From the NCBI GenBank assembly GCA_963717115.1, contig CAVQVO010000020.1, positions 310,001 to 374,000 on the forward strand: a stretch of DNA of 64,000 nucleotides, read 5' to 3'. Positions 24,682-33,332 of this stretch are shown here, one piece after another. The translations under genes were made by a program, and so were the position numbers. The DNA is from JBBQUN01 sp963717115 (GTDB taxonomy: Bacteria > Actinomycetota > Acidimicrobiia > Acidimicrobiales > SZUA-35). Position 1 is the stretch's first letter, and the number at the start of each line of letters is the position of its first letter. The notes below the pieces were generated by a model. That model searched no databases. It saw nothing but the letters and a program-made list of their open reading frames with translations, and had not been told where the DNA came from.

Positions 24682-25104
24682 TCACGGCTTCGGAAGGACG
24701 TAGGTGCCCTGCGCGACGGCGGTGAACTCGTCGGTGCGGTCGTCGACCCACAGCTTGACGGTGCCGATCACGTTGCGCCGCCCGGCGTTGTCGAGCTCGG
24801 CCCGAGCCCAGAGCACCGAGCCGACGGCCGGACGCAGGAACCGGATCGACAGCTCCGAGGTCAGGGCCATCAACTCGACCCGACCGATCGCCGCGAAGGT
24901 CAGGTACCACAGGGCACAGTCGGCCATCGAGAACTGCGAGGGCCCCGAGACGTAGCCCCCGGGCCGCAGCGAGGCCGGATCGGGAACCAGCCGCGCCGTG
25001 ATCCAGCCGTCGCCCAGTTCGACGCAGTCGCCGCTCGCACCCGGGTACGCCGCGGCCACCGTCGAGTTGATGAGCTCGGGGGTCAGGAGTCCTTTGGGGG
25101 TCAT
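24682..25104 (-). CDS. PaaI-like hotdog-fold thioesterase
   Basis: A 140-residue single-hotdog protein. RPGGYVSGPSQFSMADCALWYLTFAAIG is the central helix with the usual acidic catalytic Asp in the PaaI/YdiI arrangement, and SIRFLRPAVGSVLWARAELDNAGRR is the following strand pair. It would hydrolyse aromatic or fatty acyl-CoA thioesters. ATG 25104 is preceded at 8 nt by TAGGTT, so a leaderless mRNA is likely; an in-frame start at 25128 would be upstream of that element. Confidence 0.8.
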   Translation of the reverse strand: MTPKGLLTPELINSTVAAAYPGASGDCVELGDGWITARLVPDPASLRPGGYVSGPSQFSMADCALWYLTFAAIGRVELMALTSELSIRFLRPAVGSVLWARAELDNAGRRNVIGTVKLWVDDRTDEFTAVAQGTYVLPKP

Positions 25105-25165
25105 GGCGTCGAAACCTACCGGAGTCACCCCCGCCGTTCGAGCCCGAGGAGGGTCGAGACCCCGC

Positions 25166-25471
25166 TCAGACCTCGAAGCCGACGGCCGCGACCGGGGCCG
25201 CCGTCGACATCTGCGGAGGACCGGCCATGAGCGGTCCGAAGGCCGCCATCGCCGTCTGCATGGCGGCGCTCTGGCCGTGGCCCGCCAGGGCGTCCTGGTC
25301 GGTCATCAAGGCGAAGAACCAGAACTCGTCGTCGGCACCTCGGTGGTAGGAGTAGATCTCGACGCCGGGCTCCTCCCGGGCGGCCTCGACCATCGAGGTC
25401 AGCACCGCCGCCATCTCGTCGGCCTTGCCGGCCTGGCAGGAGATCGTGCCGATCATGGAAACCTTGGCCAT
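25166..25471 (-). CDS. Antibiotic biosynthesis monooxygenase (ABM) domain protein
   Basis: A 101-residue dimeric ferredoxin-like alpha+beta barrel of the ABM/YgiN group. MIGTISCQAGKADEMAAVLTSMV is strand-helix one, and EPGVEIYSYHRGADDEFWFFALMTDQDALAGHGQS carries the EFWF and H motifs. Members are quinol or small-molecule monooxygenases or structural relatives. ATG 25471 has GAGAGG about 8 nt upstream. Confidence 0.8.
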   Translation of the reverse strand: MAKVSMIGTISCQAGKADEMAAVLTSMVEAAREEPGVEIYSYHRGADDEFWFFALMTDQDALAGHGQSAAMQTAMAAFGPLMAGPPQMSTAAPVAAVGFEV

Positions 25472-25821
25472 CGTCTCGGTCCTCTCGTCGTTGCCCCGTC
25501 CGGTACTCGACTCGGGATCGGGCACCGATTCGGGCTGGAAGCTCGAAACGGGCTGGGTGCTCGAAACGGGAACGCTGGGTCTTCGAGTGTTGCGCATCGA
25601 GGCGAAGCGTTCCGGCGGAGGACCAAATCTCGCCGCCGACCATTCTGCGGCCCGATTGCCGGCGGGCGAGTTCGCCGAGCGGTGATCGGGCCGAAACACG
25701 CCCGACATCATCGGCGTATTCACTGACCGCACTTCGTGTAGCGGGGCTGGATCCGCACGAGGGTGCCCGACAGGTCGTCGGGTATGGCAACGCTTCGGCG
25801 TTACGAAAGCAGGAGTGACAA
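25472..25821. promoter_or_regulatory. 350-bp divergent region upstream of amt
   Basis: The region separates the ABM gene from the ammonium transporter and holds no convincing gene. At 25530-25575 CTCGAAACGGG is repeated with an 18-bp period (about 25541 and 25559), together with a related GATTCGGGCTGG block just before. I could not fit a nitrogen-regulator (GlnR or AmtR) box with confidence. AGGAG lies 6 nt before ATG 25822, so amt has a normal leader. The repeats are candidate operators. Confidence 0.4.
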
Positions 25822-27288
25822 ATGATGCATGTGCTGGCGCAGGCTTCGCCTGTCGACCTCTTGCGTGCCGATCTCGACAACGTGTGGGTGCTCGTCGCCG
25901 CCGTCCTCGTGATCTTCATGCAAGCGGGATTCGCCTTGGTCGAAGCCGGGATGACCAGGGCCAAGAGCGTGTCGAACATCATGATGAAGAACCTGATGGA
26001 CTTCTGTGTGGGCGCCGTTGCGTTCCTCGCCATCGGCTACGCCATCGCGTTCGGCGGATCGATGGACGGCTTCGGGAAGTTCTTCGGCGCCAAGGGATTC
26101 TTCCTCGGCGACGGTGCTGCGACCTACGGGACGCTCACCGTCCCGGTGTTCTTCATGTTCCAGGTGGCGTTCGCGGCGACTGCGGCAACGATCGTGTCGG
26201 GGGCGATGGCCGAACGGACCAAGTTCCGGGCCTATCTGATCTACAGCTTCGTGATCAGCCTGATCATCTACCCGGTCGGCGTTCGCTGGCTGTGGGGTGG
26301 GGGATGGCTGGCGCAGGGAGCCGGATTCCTGCCGACGAACTACCACGACTTCGCCGGATCGAGCATCGTCCACATGGTCGGTGGCGTCGCCTCCTTCTGG
26401 GGCGCCCGGGCGCTCGGCCCCCGCATCGGCAAGTACGACGCCGACGGTCGCGTCCGGCCCATCCCGGGTCACAGCATTCCCTTCGCCATCCTCGGCTGCT
26501 TCATCCTCCTGGTCGGCTGGTACGGCTTCAACCCCGGATCGGAACTGGCCGCCGATTCGGCCATCGGCGGGATCGCCGTCACGACAACGGCGGCCGGGGC
26601 GATGGGCGCGATCACGGCGATGATCACGATCTGGCTCAAGAGCGGGAAACCCGATGTCGGTATGACCGGCAACGGTCTGCTCGCCGGTCTGGTCGGCATC
26701 ACCGCCGGCTGCGCCGCCGTGACGCCGCAGGCCGCCCTGATCATCGGGGGCCTGTGCGGGGTGATCGTCGTGTTCGCGATCTCGTTCTTCGACGAGGTCG
26801 TGCGGGTCGACGATCCGGTCGGCGCCATCAGCGTCCACGGCGTCTGCGGGGCGTTCGGCACGCTCTGCGTCGGGCTCTTCGCCCGCCAGGACGTCGAGGG
26901 GGTGTGGAAGCAGGGACTCTTCTACGGCGGCGGCACCGATCAGCTGGTGACCCAGCTCATCGGGATCGTCGCCATCGCCCTGTGGGTTTCGGTAACCGCC
27001 GTCGTGCTGTTCGCCACGCTCAAGGCCGTCGGTGGGCTGCGGGTGCCCGCCGAGGAGGAGATCGCCGGACTCGACATCGTCGAGCACGGCTCACCGGGCT
27101 ATGGCGAGGGCTTCGGCTCGTTCGTCGGCACCTCCGTCGGCTCGGCGAGCCCCCGGGTCGATGTTCGGACCGCTTCCCACGCTGCCGGCGACGGCGGCAA
27201 CGACCCCGCCCACCACTCCGGCCAGGACTCGGTGTCGGGTGCCGCCGTCGACAACGGGACGGGTCCCCGGGAGTCCGCCCCGGTCTGA
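25822..27288 (+). CDS. amt: Ammonium transporter
   Basis: A 488-residue Amt/MEP/Rh channel with about eleven transmembrane segments. The signature FAGSSIVHMVGGVASFWGA has the first pore His, and DDPVGAISVHGVCGAFGTLCVGL the second. The periplasmic Trp/Phe gate region and MMKNLMDFCVGAVAFLAIGYAIAFG are recognisable. Unlike the shortest homologues it has a hydrophilic cytosolic tail of about 60 residues rich in Gly, Ser and Asp, a possible site for PII interaction or other control. No glnB/glnK follows; the next gene is serine dehydratase. The start is MM, and either ATG is possible. Confidence 0.93.
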   Translation: MMHVLAQASPVDLLRADLDNVWVLVAAVLVIFMQAGFALVEAGMTRAKSVSNIMMKNLMDFCVGAVAFLAIGYAIAFGGSMDGFGKFFGAKGFFLGDGAATYGTLTVPVFFMFQVAFAATAATIVSGAMAERTKFRAYLIYSFVISLIIYPVGVRWLWGGGWLAQGAGFLPTNYHDFAGSSIVHMVGGVASFWGARALGPRIGKYDADGRVRPIPGHSIPFAILGCFILLVGWYGFNPGSELAADSAIGGIAVTTTAAGAMGAITAMITIWLKSGKPDVGMTGNGLLAGLVGITAGCAAVTPQAALIIGGLCGVIVVFAISFFDEVVRVDDPVGAISVHGVCGAFGTLCVGLFARQDVEGVWKQGLFYGGGTDQLVTQLIGIVAIALWVSVTAVVLFATLKAVGGLRVPAEEEIAGLDIVEHGSPGYGEGFGSFVGTSVGSASPRVDVRTASHAAGDGGNDPAHHSGQDSVSGAAVDNGTGPRESAPV

Positions 27289-27316
27289 GGGGGCTACGGG
27301 GTGTAGCGTCACCCCG

Positions 27317-28690
27317 ATGGCCATCAGCGTCTTCGATCTCTACAAGATCGGCATCGGGCCCTCGAGTTCCCACACGGTGGGCCCGATGATCGCTGCCGCT
27401 CGGTTCGCCTCGTCGGTGGCTGCTCGGGTGACGCCGGGCAGCCGGATCCACGTCGAGTTGTTCGGCAGCCTCGGACACACCGGGCGGGGTCACGGCACCG
27501 ATCGGGCCGTGCTCATGGGCCTGTCGGGTGAACACCCGGCCACCGTCGATCTCGACCGGTCCGAACACGTCGTTGCCGAGGTCCGTCGGCGGGGGTCGGT
27601 GTTCCTGGTCGACGGGGCCGAGGTCCTGCTCGACGTCGGGCAGGACCTGGTCTTCCACAAACGCACCCGGCTTCCCCATCACCCCAACGGGATGCGGTTC
27701 ACCCTCCTGGCCCCCGACGGTGCGACGCTCGAGTCCCGTGACTACTACTCGGTCGGTGGGGGCTTCGTGGTCGACGACGACCAGGCGGCGGCGGATCGGA
27801 TCATCCCCGATGCGACGCCGTTGCCGTTGCCGTTCTCGAGCGGGGATGCGCTCGTGGAGCAGTGCGCGGCCACCGGGCTCGACATCGCCGGCGTGATGAT
27901 GGTCAACGAGGAGACCTGGCGGCCCCGGGCCGACACCACGAGCGGATTGCTCGAGATCTGGGACGCCATGCAGGCGTGTGTGACCCGAGGCTGCTCGGCC
28001 GAGGGTTTCCTCCCGGGATCACTCGGCGTCCGCCGTCGGGCTCCGGCCATGTCCGAAGCGCTGCGTTCCCGACCCGAGGCCAATCTGAGCGATCCGCTGA
28101 CCACCCTCGACTGGGTGGGGCTGTACGCCCTGGCCGTCAACGAGGAGAACGCCGCCGGTGGGCGGGTGGTGACCGCCCCGACCAACGGGGCCGCCGGCAT
28201 CGTGCCCGCCGTCCTGCACTACTACCGCCGGTTCGTTCCCGGAGCGAGCGACGAGGGCGTCGTGGACTTCCTGCTCACTGCGGCCGCCGTCGGCATCCTC
28301 TACAAGGAGAACGCCTCCATCTCGGGAGCCGAAGTCGGCTGCCAGGGCGAGGTCGGCGTCGCCTGCTCGATGGCCGCCGCCGGTCTGGCCGCCGTCCGGG
28401 GCGGCTCGGTGGCCCAGGTCGAGAACGCCGCCGAGATCGGCATGGAGCACAACCTCGGTCTGACCTGTGATCCCGTCGGCGGGCTGGTCCAGATCCCCTG
28501 CATCGAGCGCAATGCCATGGGGGCGGTCAAGGCCATCACGGCGGCGCGGCTGGCCCTGCGGGGCGACGGCAGTCATCGGGTGTCGCTCGACCGGGTCATC
28601 GCGACGATGCGGGAGACCGGGGCCGACATGAAGACCAAGTACAAGGAGACCTCGCGAGGCGGCCTCGCCGTCAACGTGATCGAGTGCTGA
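27317..28690 (+). CDS. sdaA: L-serine ammonia-lyase, iron-sulfur single-chain type
   Basis: A 457-residue enzyme with the beta and alpha parts fused. SVFDLYKIGIGPSSSHTVGPMIAA is the strongly conserved N-terminus. The catalytic alpha part has TAPTNGAAGIVPAVL, the Cys of GCQGEVGVACSM and TCDPVGGLVQIPCIERN, which together ligate a 4Fe-4S cluster, and the tail KYKETSRGGLAVNVIEC has the terminal Cys known to act as a tail ligand. It turns L-serine to pyruvate and ammonia. ATG 27317 is 7 nt after TAGCGT (27304-27309), so a leaderless message is likely even though amt ends only 28 bp upstream. Confidence 0.92.
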   Translation: MAISVFDLYKIGIGPSSSHTVGPMIAAARFASSVAARVTPGSRIHVELFGSLGHTGRGHGTDRAVLMGLSGEHPATVDLDRSEHVVAEVRRRGSVFLVDGAEVLLDVGQDLVFHKRTRLPHHPNGMRFTLLAPDGATLESRDYYSVGGGFVVDDDQAAADRIIPDATPLPLPFSSGDALVEQCAATGLDIAGVMMVNEETWRPRADTTSGLLEIWDAMQACVTRGCSAEGFLPGSLGVRRRAPAMSEALRSRPEANLSDPLTTLDWVGLYALAVNEENAAGGRVVTAPTNGAAGIVPAVLHYYRRFVPGASDEGVVDFLLTAAAVGILYKENASISGAEVGCQGEVGVACSMAAAGLAAVRGGSVAQVENAAEIGMEHNLGLTCDPVGGLVQIPCIERNAMGAVKAITAARLALRGDGSHRVSLDRVIATMRETGADMKTKYKETSRGGLAVNVIEC

Positions 28691-28767
28691 GCGGCGAGTG
28701 GGGTAGCGTTGCGATCCCGTCCCACGCGTGATCGCCCCCGGGTGAACGCCGCACCCGAGGTGAGTCG

Positions 28768-29355
28768 ATGGCCAACGTCACCCCGCTCGAACGAGCCGAT
28801 CTGCCCGAGTTCGAGCCGATCTTCGAGGCGGTCGAGTCCCTCATGGGCTTCGTCCCGAACTCGATGTTCACGATGGCCCGGGTGCCGGGGCTCCTCGCCG
28901 GGTTCTCGAGCCTCGGTCGCGCGGCCAACGGCAACCCGGCCCTCGGCCCGACCCTCACCCAACTGGTCGCCCACATGGCGAGCCGCGCCGCCGGATGCCG
29001 CTACTGCCAGGCCCACACCGCCGAACAGGCGGCCCGAAGCGGTTTCGACGCCGAACTGCTCGAGCACATCTGGGCCTTCGAGACCGACGATCGGTTCGAC
29101 GACCGGTTGCGATCGGCGTTGCGCCTCGCCCGGGACGCGGCCCAGGTGCCGAATGCGGTGACCCCGGCCCACTTCGACGATCTGCGTCGCCACTTCGACG
29201 ACGACGCGATCGCCGGACTCGTGGCCGTGATCAGCTTCTTCGGCTTCCTGAACCGGTGGAACGACACCATGGCGACCTCGCTCGAGGCGTCACCGACGGC
29301 GTTCGGCTCCCGCCACCTCGAATCGAGTGGCTGGTCGACGGGGAAACACTCCTGA
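28768..29355 (+). CDS. Carboxymuconolactone decarboxylase/AhpD-like protein (CxxC)
   Basis: A 195-residue all-helical CMD-fold protein. GCRYCQAHTAEQA carries the CxxC-x-x-H centre used for peroxide reduction in AhpD-type enzymes, with flanking helices LTQLVAHMASRAAG and VAVISFFGFLNRWND typical of the peroxidase-related group. It starts with ATG after GAGGTGA; a TAGCGT -10-like box lies at 28704-28709. It is one of three CMD paralogues in this window and has the ordinary two cysteines. Confidence 0.82.
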   Translation: MANVTPLERADLPEFEPIFEAVESLMGFVPNSMFTMARVPGLLAGFSSLGRAANGNPALGPTLTQLVAHMASRAAGCRYCQAHTAEQAARSGFDAELLEHIWAFETDDRFDDRLRSALRLARDAAQVPNAVTPAHFDDLRRHFDDDAIAGLVAVISFFGFLNRWNDTMATSLEASPTAFGSRHLESSGWSTGKHS

Positions 29356-29422
29356 TCGCCACGGCGAGACCACCTGGGTCGAATGACCCAAATCGATCAA
29401 GTCGACGGGTCCGAACCGGCGA

Positions 29423-29517
29423 TACCCAACACAACGCTCTGCAGCACAACGCTCTGCACACAACGCTCTGCACACAACGCTCTGCACACAACGCTCTGCA
29501 CACAACGCTCTGCGTTG
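29423..29517. repeat. Six-copy 14-bp tandem repeat before the DUF4214 gene
   Basis: ACAACGCTCTGC occurs at 29431, 29446, 29460, 29474, 29488 and 29502, the first spacing being 15 bp and the rest 14 bp. The last copy continues into GTTG and forms a perfect inverted repeat, CAACGC-TCT-GCGTTG (29503-29517). The array lies 43 bp before ATG 29560, in the leader or promoter of the secreted-protein gene. It is less GC-rich than the surroundings. It could be a multimeric regulator site or a slipped-strand expansion. Confidence 0.85.
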
Positions 29518-29559
29518 CCCGGTGGCATCTTGCGACCGACGGCAAAGGAGATCCGCTCG

Positions 29560-30753
29560 ATGACGTCCGCATCCGCTCCCGCCCGACCACCGCGCCGGGG
29601 TTGGCGCCGCCTGTTCGGCGCCGGCGTCCTCGCCGGTCTCGTCGCGGCCGGGACCCTCGGAACGGCCACCCCCGAACCGGCTTCGGCGGCCAATGCCCCC
29701 GTCGAGTCGGTGGTCTGCGGTGACGCCGGAGCGGCCATCGTGCGCCTCTATCGGGCCTACTTCGACCGCGAACCCGACCCGGGCGGCCTCGCCTACTGGA
29801 GCGATCAGTACCTCGGCTCCGACCTCGAGAACGTGGCCTACTGGATGTCGCAGCAGCCCGAATACATCAACACCTGGAGCGGCACCACCGACGTGGGCTA
29901 CGTCGAGGGTCTCCTCTACCGCAACCTGCTGAACCGGGCACCGGATGGACCGGGCTTGTCCTACTGGGTCGGACTCCTCGGCCAGGTCGGACGGGCCAAG
30001 CAGGTCGTCCACTGGGTGCAGACGCCCGAGATGGTCTCGAACCATCCCGTGATCCAGCCGGCGTCGTGTTCGGGTGCCGGGGTCACCTTCCGGGACATTC
30101 CCGGGGGACGGGCCGCCGATGTCGACTACCTGGTCGCCGATCTGCAGACCAGCAGCCGCCGCTGCTCGGTGGCCTCGATCAACGCCAACTGGCTCAACCT
30201 GAGCAACGGCCAGCCCGTGGGGATCGGCGTCGTCGGTGGCGTCGTGCTCCCCGGAGGTGTCGACAACGATGACCGGGGCGTCATCGGCGAGCGCTATCGG
30301 CCGAACGGACCGATCGCCGAGTACACGTTCAGCTGGGACAACTCCCACATGAACGCCAACCTGGCCCAGAAGGGTGATCGGGTGCTCGAGGTCGAGCGCG
30401 ACTGGCAGCGGTTCGGCCCGACGAACCCGCAGGGCTATCGCTGGGCCGCCAGCGGCCACGTGATGACGATCAAGGGCCAGCAGGCGATCAGCGACGCGGT
30501 GATCAATGCCAATGCCTACACGATGCTGACCCGCCGCCACTCCTTCGTGGCGTTCCGGGCGCCTTCGACCATCACCTTCGGGTCGACGGTCACCATGACC
30601 GCACCCGAGCTCCGGGACTGGCTGGTCGCCCAGGGCTACACCGACATCGTGAAGATGGACGGGGGTGGTTCGGTCGAGTTCAACCAGGGAGGACGGGCCG
30701 TGGTGGCGGGGACCAACCGCGACATCCCGGTCTGGCTCGGCGTCGGCTGCTGA
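29560..30753 (+). CDS. Secreted DUF4214 and phosphodiester glycosidase (NAGPA-like) protein
   Basis: A 397-residue exported protein. The N-terminus APARPPRRGWRRLFGAG followed by a hydrophobic stretch and ASAANA is a long, twin-arginine-like signal with a signal peptidase site. Residues about 50-170 form a DUF4214 domain (VRLYRAYFDREPDPGGLAYW, LYRNLLNRAPDGPGLSYW), a calcium-associated extracellular repeat. The rest is a NAGPA/DUF2233 phosphodiester glycosidase domain ending VKMDGGGSVEFNQGG and IPVWLGVGC. It may act on wall or capsule phosphodiesters. AGGAG 9 nt before ATG 29560 fixes the start; the frame is open further upstream through the tandem repeat. Confidence 0.82.
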   Translation: MTSASAPARPPRRGWRRLFGAGVLAGLVAAGTLGTATPEPASAANAPVESVVCGDAGAAIVRLYRAYFDREPDPGGLAYWSDQYLGSDLENVAYWMSQQPEYINTWSGTTDVGYVEGLLYRNLLNRAPDGPGLSYWVGLLGQVGRAKQVVHWVQTPEMVSNHPVIQPASCSGAGVTFRDIPGGRAADVDYLVADLQTSSRRCSVASINANWLNLSNGQPVGIGVVGGVVLPGGVDNDDRGVIGERYRPNGPIAEYTFSWDNSHMNANLAQKGDRVLEVERDWQRFGPTNPQGYRWAASGHVMTIKGQQAISDAVINANAYTMLTRRHSFVAFRAPSTITFGSTVTMTAPELRDWLVAQGYTDIVKMDGGGSVEFNQGGRAVVAGTNRDIPVWLGVGC

Positions 30754-30756
30754 ACC

Positions 30757-30955
30757 CGCTCGTCTCTTCCCGAGTTCGCGGGGTGCGGCTATCGGGCCAT
30801 CGTGGAGAACTCGCCGTTCCTCGCTGCGCTCGTCTCTTCCTGAGTTCGCGGGTGCGGCGATCGGGCCATCGTGGAGAACTCGCCGTTCCTCGCTGCGCTC
30901 GTCTCTTCCTGAGTTCGCGTTTTCCGCTATCGACCGATCGTGTAGAACTCGTCGT
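30757..30955. repeat. 69-70 bp tandem duplication of the 3' end of the CMD gene
   Basis: Three units begin at 30757, 30827 and 30896 with CGCTCGTCTCTTCC(C/T)GAGTTCGCG. The third unit contains the last codons and stop of the minus-strand CMD gene (ATCG-ACCGATCGTG-AGAACTCG); the first two carry a diverged version (ATCGGGCCATCGTGGAGAACTCGCC) that no longer ends the gene. The first and second units differ at only a few positions, so they duplicated after the divergence. The array separates two convergent genes. Confidence 0.88.
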
Positions 30956-31496
30956 TGGGGCGCATGGCGGTGAAGTTGGCCATGCGGTTCGACAGGGCGA
31001 AGAAGGCCGTGATGGCGGCGATGTCCCAGATGTCGTCGGCCGAGAAGCCGTGCTCGGCCAGGCGGGCTCGATCAAGGTCGTCGACGGCGGCCGCATCGAG
31101 ACAGATCGTCATGGCGAAGTCGAGCATCGCCCGTTGCCGGGGGGTCAGGTCTGCCTTCCGGTAGTTGATGGCCACCTGGTCGGCGATGAGCGGGTTCTTG
31201 GCCCGGATCCGCAGGATGGCCCCGTGCGACACCACGCAGTACTGGCAGCCGTTGGCGCCCGAGGTGGCGACGACGATCATCTCTCGCTCGGCCTTGGTGA
31301 GGCCGCTGTCGCGTTCCATCAGGGCGTCGTGATAGGCGAAGAAGGCTCGGAACTCGTCGGGTCGGTTGGCCAGGACCAGGAACACGTTGGGCACGAAGCC
31401 CGATTTCTCCTGAACGGCCTCGATCCGCTGCCGGATGTCGTCGGGGAGTTCGGCCAACGTCGGGACGGGGTAGTTGCCGATCGGATGCTCGCTCAT
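30927..31496 (-). CDS. Peroxidase-related CMD-fold protein (CxxC)
   Basis: A 189-residue protein of the AhpD-like uncharacterised peroxidase-related family. It starts YPVPTLAELPDDIRQRIEAVQEKSGFVPNVF, typical of this subgroup; the redox centre is GCQYCVVSHGAIL, and DDIWDIAAITAFFALSNRMANF follows. It likely reduces peroxides with thiol donors in the cytosol. ATG 31496 is directly adjacent to the stop of the acrylyl-CoA reductase-like gene, so they are co-transcribed. Its 3' end is the source of the 70-bp tandem repeats just downstream. Confidence 0.85.
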   Translation of the reverse strand: MSEHPIGNYPVPTLAELPDDIRQRIEAVQEKSGFVPNVFLVLANRPDEFRAFFAYHDALMERDSGLTKAEREMIVVATSGANGCQYCVVSHGAILRIRAKNPLIADQVAINYRKADLTPRQRAMLDFAMTICLDAAAVDDLDRARLAEHGFSADDIWDIAAITAFFALSNRMANFTAMRPNDEFYTIGR

Positions 31497-31497
31497 G

Positions 31498-32475
31498 TCA
31501 GCTCCTCACGTCGACGAGGACCCGACCCCGGGTCCGGCCGGCCAGCTGTTCGGTTGCGGTCGGGATCACCTCGGCCAGGCCGATCTCGACGGCCATCAGC
31601 TCGAGATGCCCGGTGTCGAGGTCGGTGACCAGTCGCTGCCAGGCCTCGAGTCGCCGTGGCTTCGGGCAGTTGACGCTGTCGACTCCGGCCAGGGTGACGC
31701 CGCGCAGGATGAACGGCAGCACCGTGCCGGGCAGATCGGGTCCCTGGGCCAGACCGCAGGCGGCGACCGTTCCCCCGTACTTGGTCGTGGCGCAGATGTT
31801 GACCAGGGTGTGGCTGCCGACGGCGTCGATCGCCCCGGCCCAGCGCTCCTTGCCGAGCGGTCGTCCGGGCTCGGACAGCTCGTTGCGGTCGATCGTGCCC
31901 GATGCACCGAGCGACGTGAGGTAGTCGGACTCCGACAGGCGCCCGGTGGAGGCGATGACGGTGTAGCCCAGCTTGGCGAGCAGCGAGATGGCGACGCTCC
32001 CGACACCGCCGGCGGCACCGGTGACGAGGATCTCGCCCTGTTCGGGTGTCACGCCGTTGTCCTCCAGCGCCATCACGCACAGCATGGCGGTGTAGCCCGC
32101 CGTGCCGATGATCATCGCCTGGCGGGTCGTGAACGCGTCGGGCAGGGGAACCAACCAGCCGGCGTCGACCCGGGCCTTCTCGGCGTAGGCACCCCAGTGG
32201 TTCTCGCCAACGCCCCAGCCGTTGAGCACCACCCGGTCGCCGACGGCGAACTCGGGGTCGTCGCTCGATTCGACCGTGCCGGCGAAATCGACCCCGGGCA
32301 CCATCGGGAACGTGCGGACCACGGGCGACGAGCCGGTGATGGCCAGGCTGTCCTTGTAGTTCATCGTCGAGTACTCGATGGCAACGGTGACGTCGCCCTC
32401 GGGCAGATCGGCCTCGTCGACCTCGGTGAGTTCGGCCCGGTACTCGTCGTCCTTCGTGATCAGAATGGCTCGCAT
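31498..32475 (-). CDS. YhdH/AcuI-type quinone oxidoreductase (acrylyl-CoA reductase-like)
   Basis: A 325-residue medium-chain dehydrogenase/reductase. NYKDSLAITGSSPVVRTFPMVPGVDFAGTV is the YhdH/AcuI signature, VLNGWGVGENHWGAYAEKARV follows, and NADPH binds at ILVTGAAGGVGSVAISLLAKLG. No zinc-binding cysteines are present. Homologues reduce acrylyl-CoA to propionyl-CoA, which matters in DMSP and 3-hydroxypropionate metabolism, but some are general quinone reductases. ATG 32475 is 7 nt after TAGGGT (32483-32488 on the minus strand), indicating a leaderless start. Confidence 0.85.
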   Translation of the reverse strand: MRAILITKDDEYRAELTEVDEADLPEGDVTVAIEYSTMNYKDSLAITGSSPVVRTFPMVPGVDFAGTVESSDDPEFAVGDRVVLNGWGVGENHWGAYAEKARVDAGWLVPLPDAFTTRQAMIIGTAGYTAMLCVMALEDNGVTPEQGEILVTGAAGGVGSVAISLLAKLGYTVIASTGRLSESDYLTSLGASGTIDRNELSEPGRPLGKERWAGAIDAVGSHTLVNICATTKYGGTVAACGLAQGPDLPGTVLPFILRGVTLAGVDSVNCPKPRRLEAWQRLVTDLDTGHLELMAVEIGLAEVIPTATEQLAGRTRGRVLVDVRS

Positions 32476-32485
32476 TTCGCCGACC

Positions 32486-33301
32486 CTACTTGCGTTCGCG
32501 GAGCAGTACCTCCTGGGCCACCGAGGCCACGTGGGTGCCATCGGCGGCGAAGAGATTGCCGACGGTGATGCCCCGTGCGCCGTGCAATCCGTGGCAGTCC
32601 CAATGGTAGAGATGCCACTCGTCGGCCCGGAGCGGACGATGGAACCACATGGCGTGATCGAGGCTGGCCCCCATGAACGGATCGACGCCCTCGGCCGCCC
32701 GGGCCTGGGCCGGATGGATGCTCCGGGCCGCGCCGAACTGGATGGCGTCCGAACTCAGCGCCAGTCCACACTCGTGCAAGCGCGGGTCGTCGGGCAGTGA
32801 ATCGGTCAGTCGCACCCAACCCATGGATTGGCCGGCGCCGGTATAGCTGGCGAGCGGTCGACGTTCCATGATCCACGGCCAGTCGTCCTCCTTGGGTCGC
32901 ACGTCGACCGGGTCGGGTGCGAGGGGCATCCGAGCGCTCTGGATCTCGGGAGCGTCCTCGCTGACCTGGAACGATGCCGACAGGTGGAGGATGGCCCCAC
33001 CGGACTGGCGGGCAACGACGGCCCGGGTGCAGAAGGAGCGGCCGTTGCGGAGCCGATCGACCTCGAAGCGCACCGGCTCGTCGATCACCCCGCCGCGGAT
33101 GAAGTAGGCGTGGAGCGAATGCACCCCGAACGAGTCGTCGACGGTCTGATAGGCGGCCCACAGCGCCTGGGCGACGACCTGCCCCCCGTAGATGCGGCCC
33201 CAGGCGTAGTCGGCACTGAGGCCGAGCCAGGTGTCGGGGCCGTGCCGCTCGAGGCGCATGAGGTCGACGAAGGTGGTTGGCGCGGCGTTTGCCCTGGTCA
33301 T
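32486..33301 (-). CDS. tesB: Acyl-CoA thioesterase II
   Basis: A 271-residue double-hotdog thioesterase of normal length. GRIYGGQVVAQALWAA is the N-terminal hotdog helix, HSLHAYFIRGG the following strand, and SLDHAMWFHRPLRADEWHLYHWD contains the catalytic Asp and conserved HRP motif in the second hotdog. It hydrolyses medium- and long-chain acyl-CoA. It lies 10 nt upstream of the AcuI-like gene and downstream of a small conserved gene on the same strand. Confidence 0.9.
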   Translation of the reverse strand: MTRANAAPTTFVDLMRLERHGPDTWLGLSADYAWGRIYGGQVVAQALWAAYQTVDDSFGVHSLHAYFIRGGVIDEPVRFEVDRLRNGRSFCTRAVVARQSGGAILHLSASFQVSEDAPEIQSARMPLAPDPVDVRPKEDDWPWIMERRPLASYTGAGQSMGWVRLTDSLPDDPRLHECGLALSSDAIQFGAARSIHPAQARAAEGVDPFMGASLDHAMWFHRPLRADEWHLYHWDCHGLHGARGITVGNLFAADGTHVASVAQEVLLRERK

Positions 33302-33332
33302 GTCGATGGACCGGCGTGCAGGACGGGGGACA

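Noticed and set aside
25472..25821. GlnR or AmtR box before amt
   Set aside because: No GTnAC-n6-GaAAc or AmtR-like palindrome could be aligned convincingly; the CTCGAAACGGG repeats are noted only as unknown.
29423..30955. CRISPR array
   Set aside because: Both repeat arrays are direct tandem repeats without unique spacers, and no cas genes are near.
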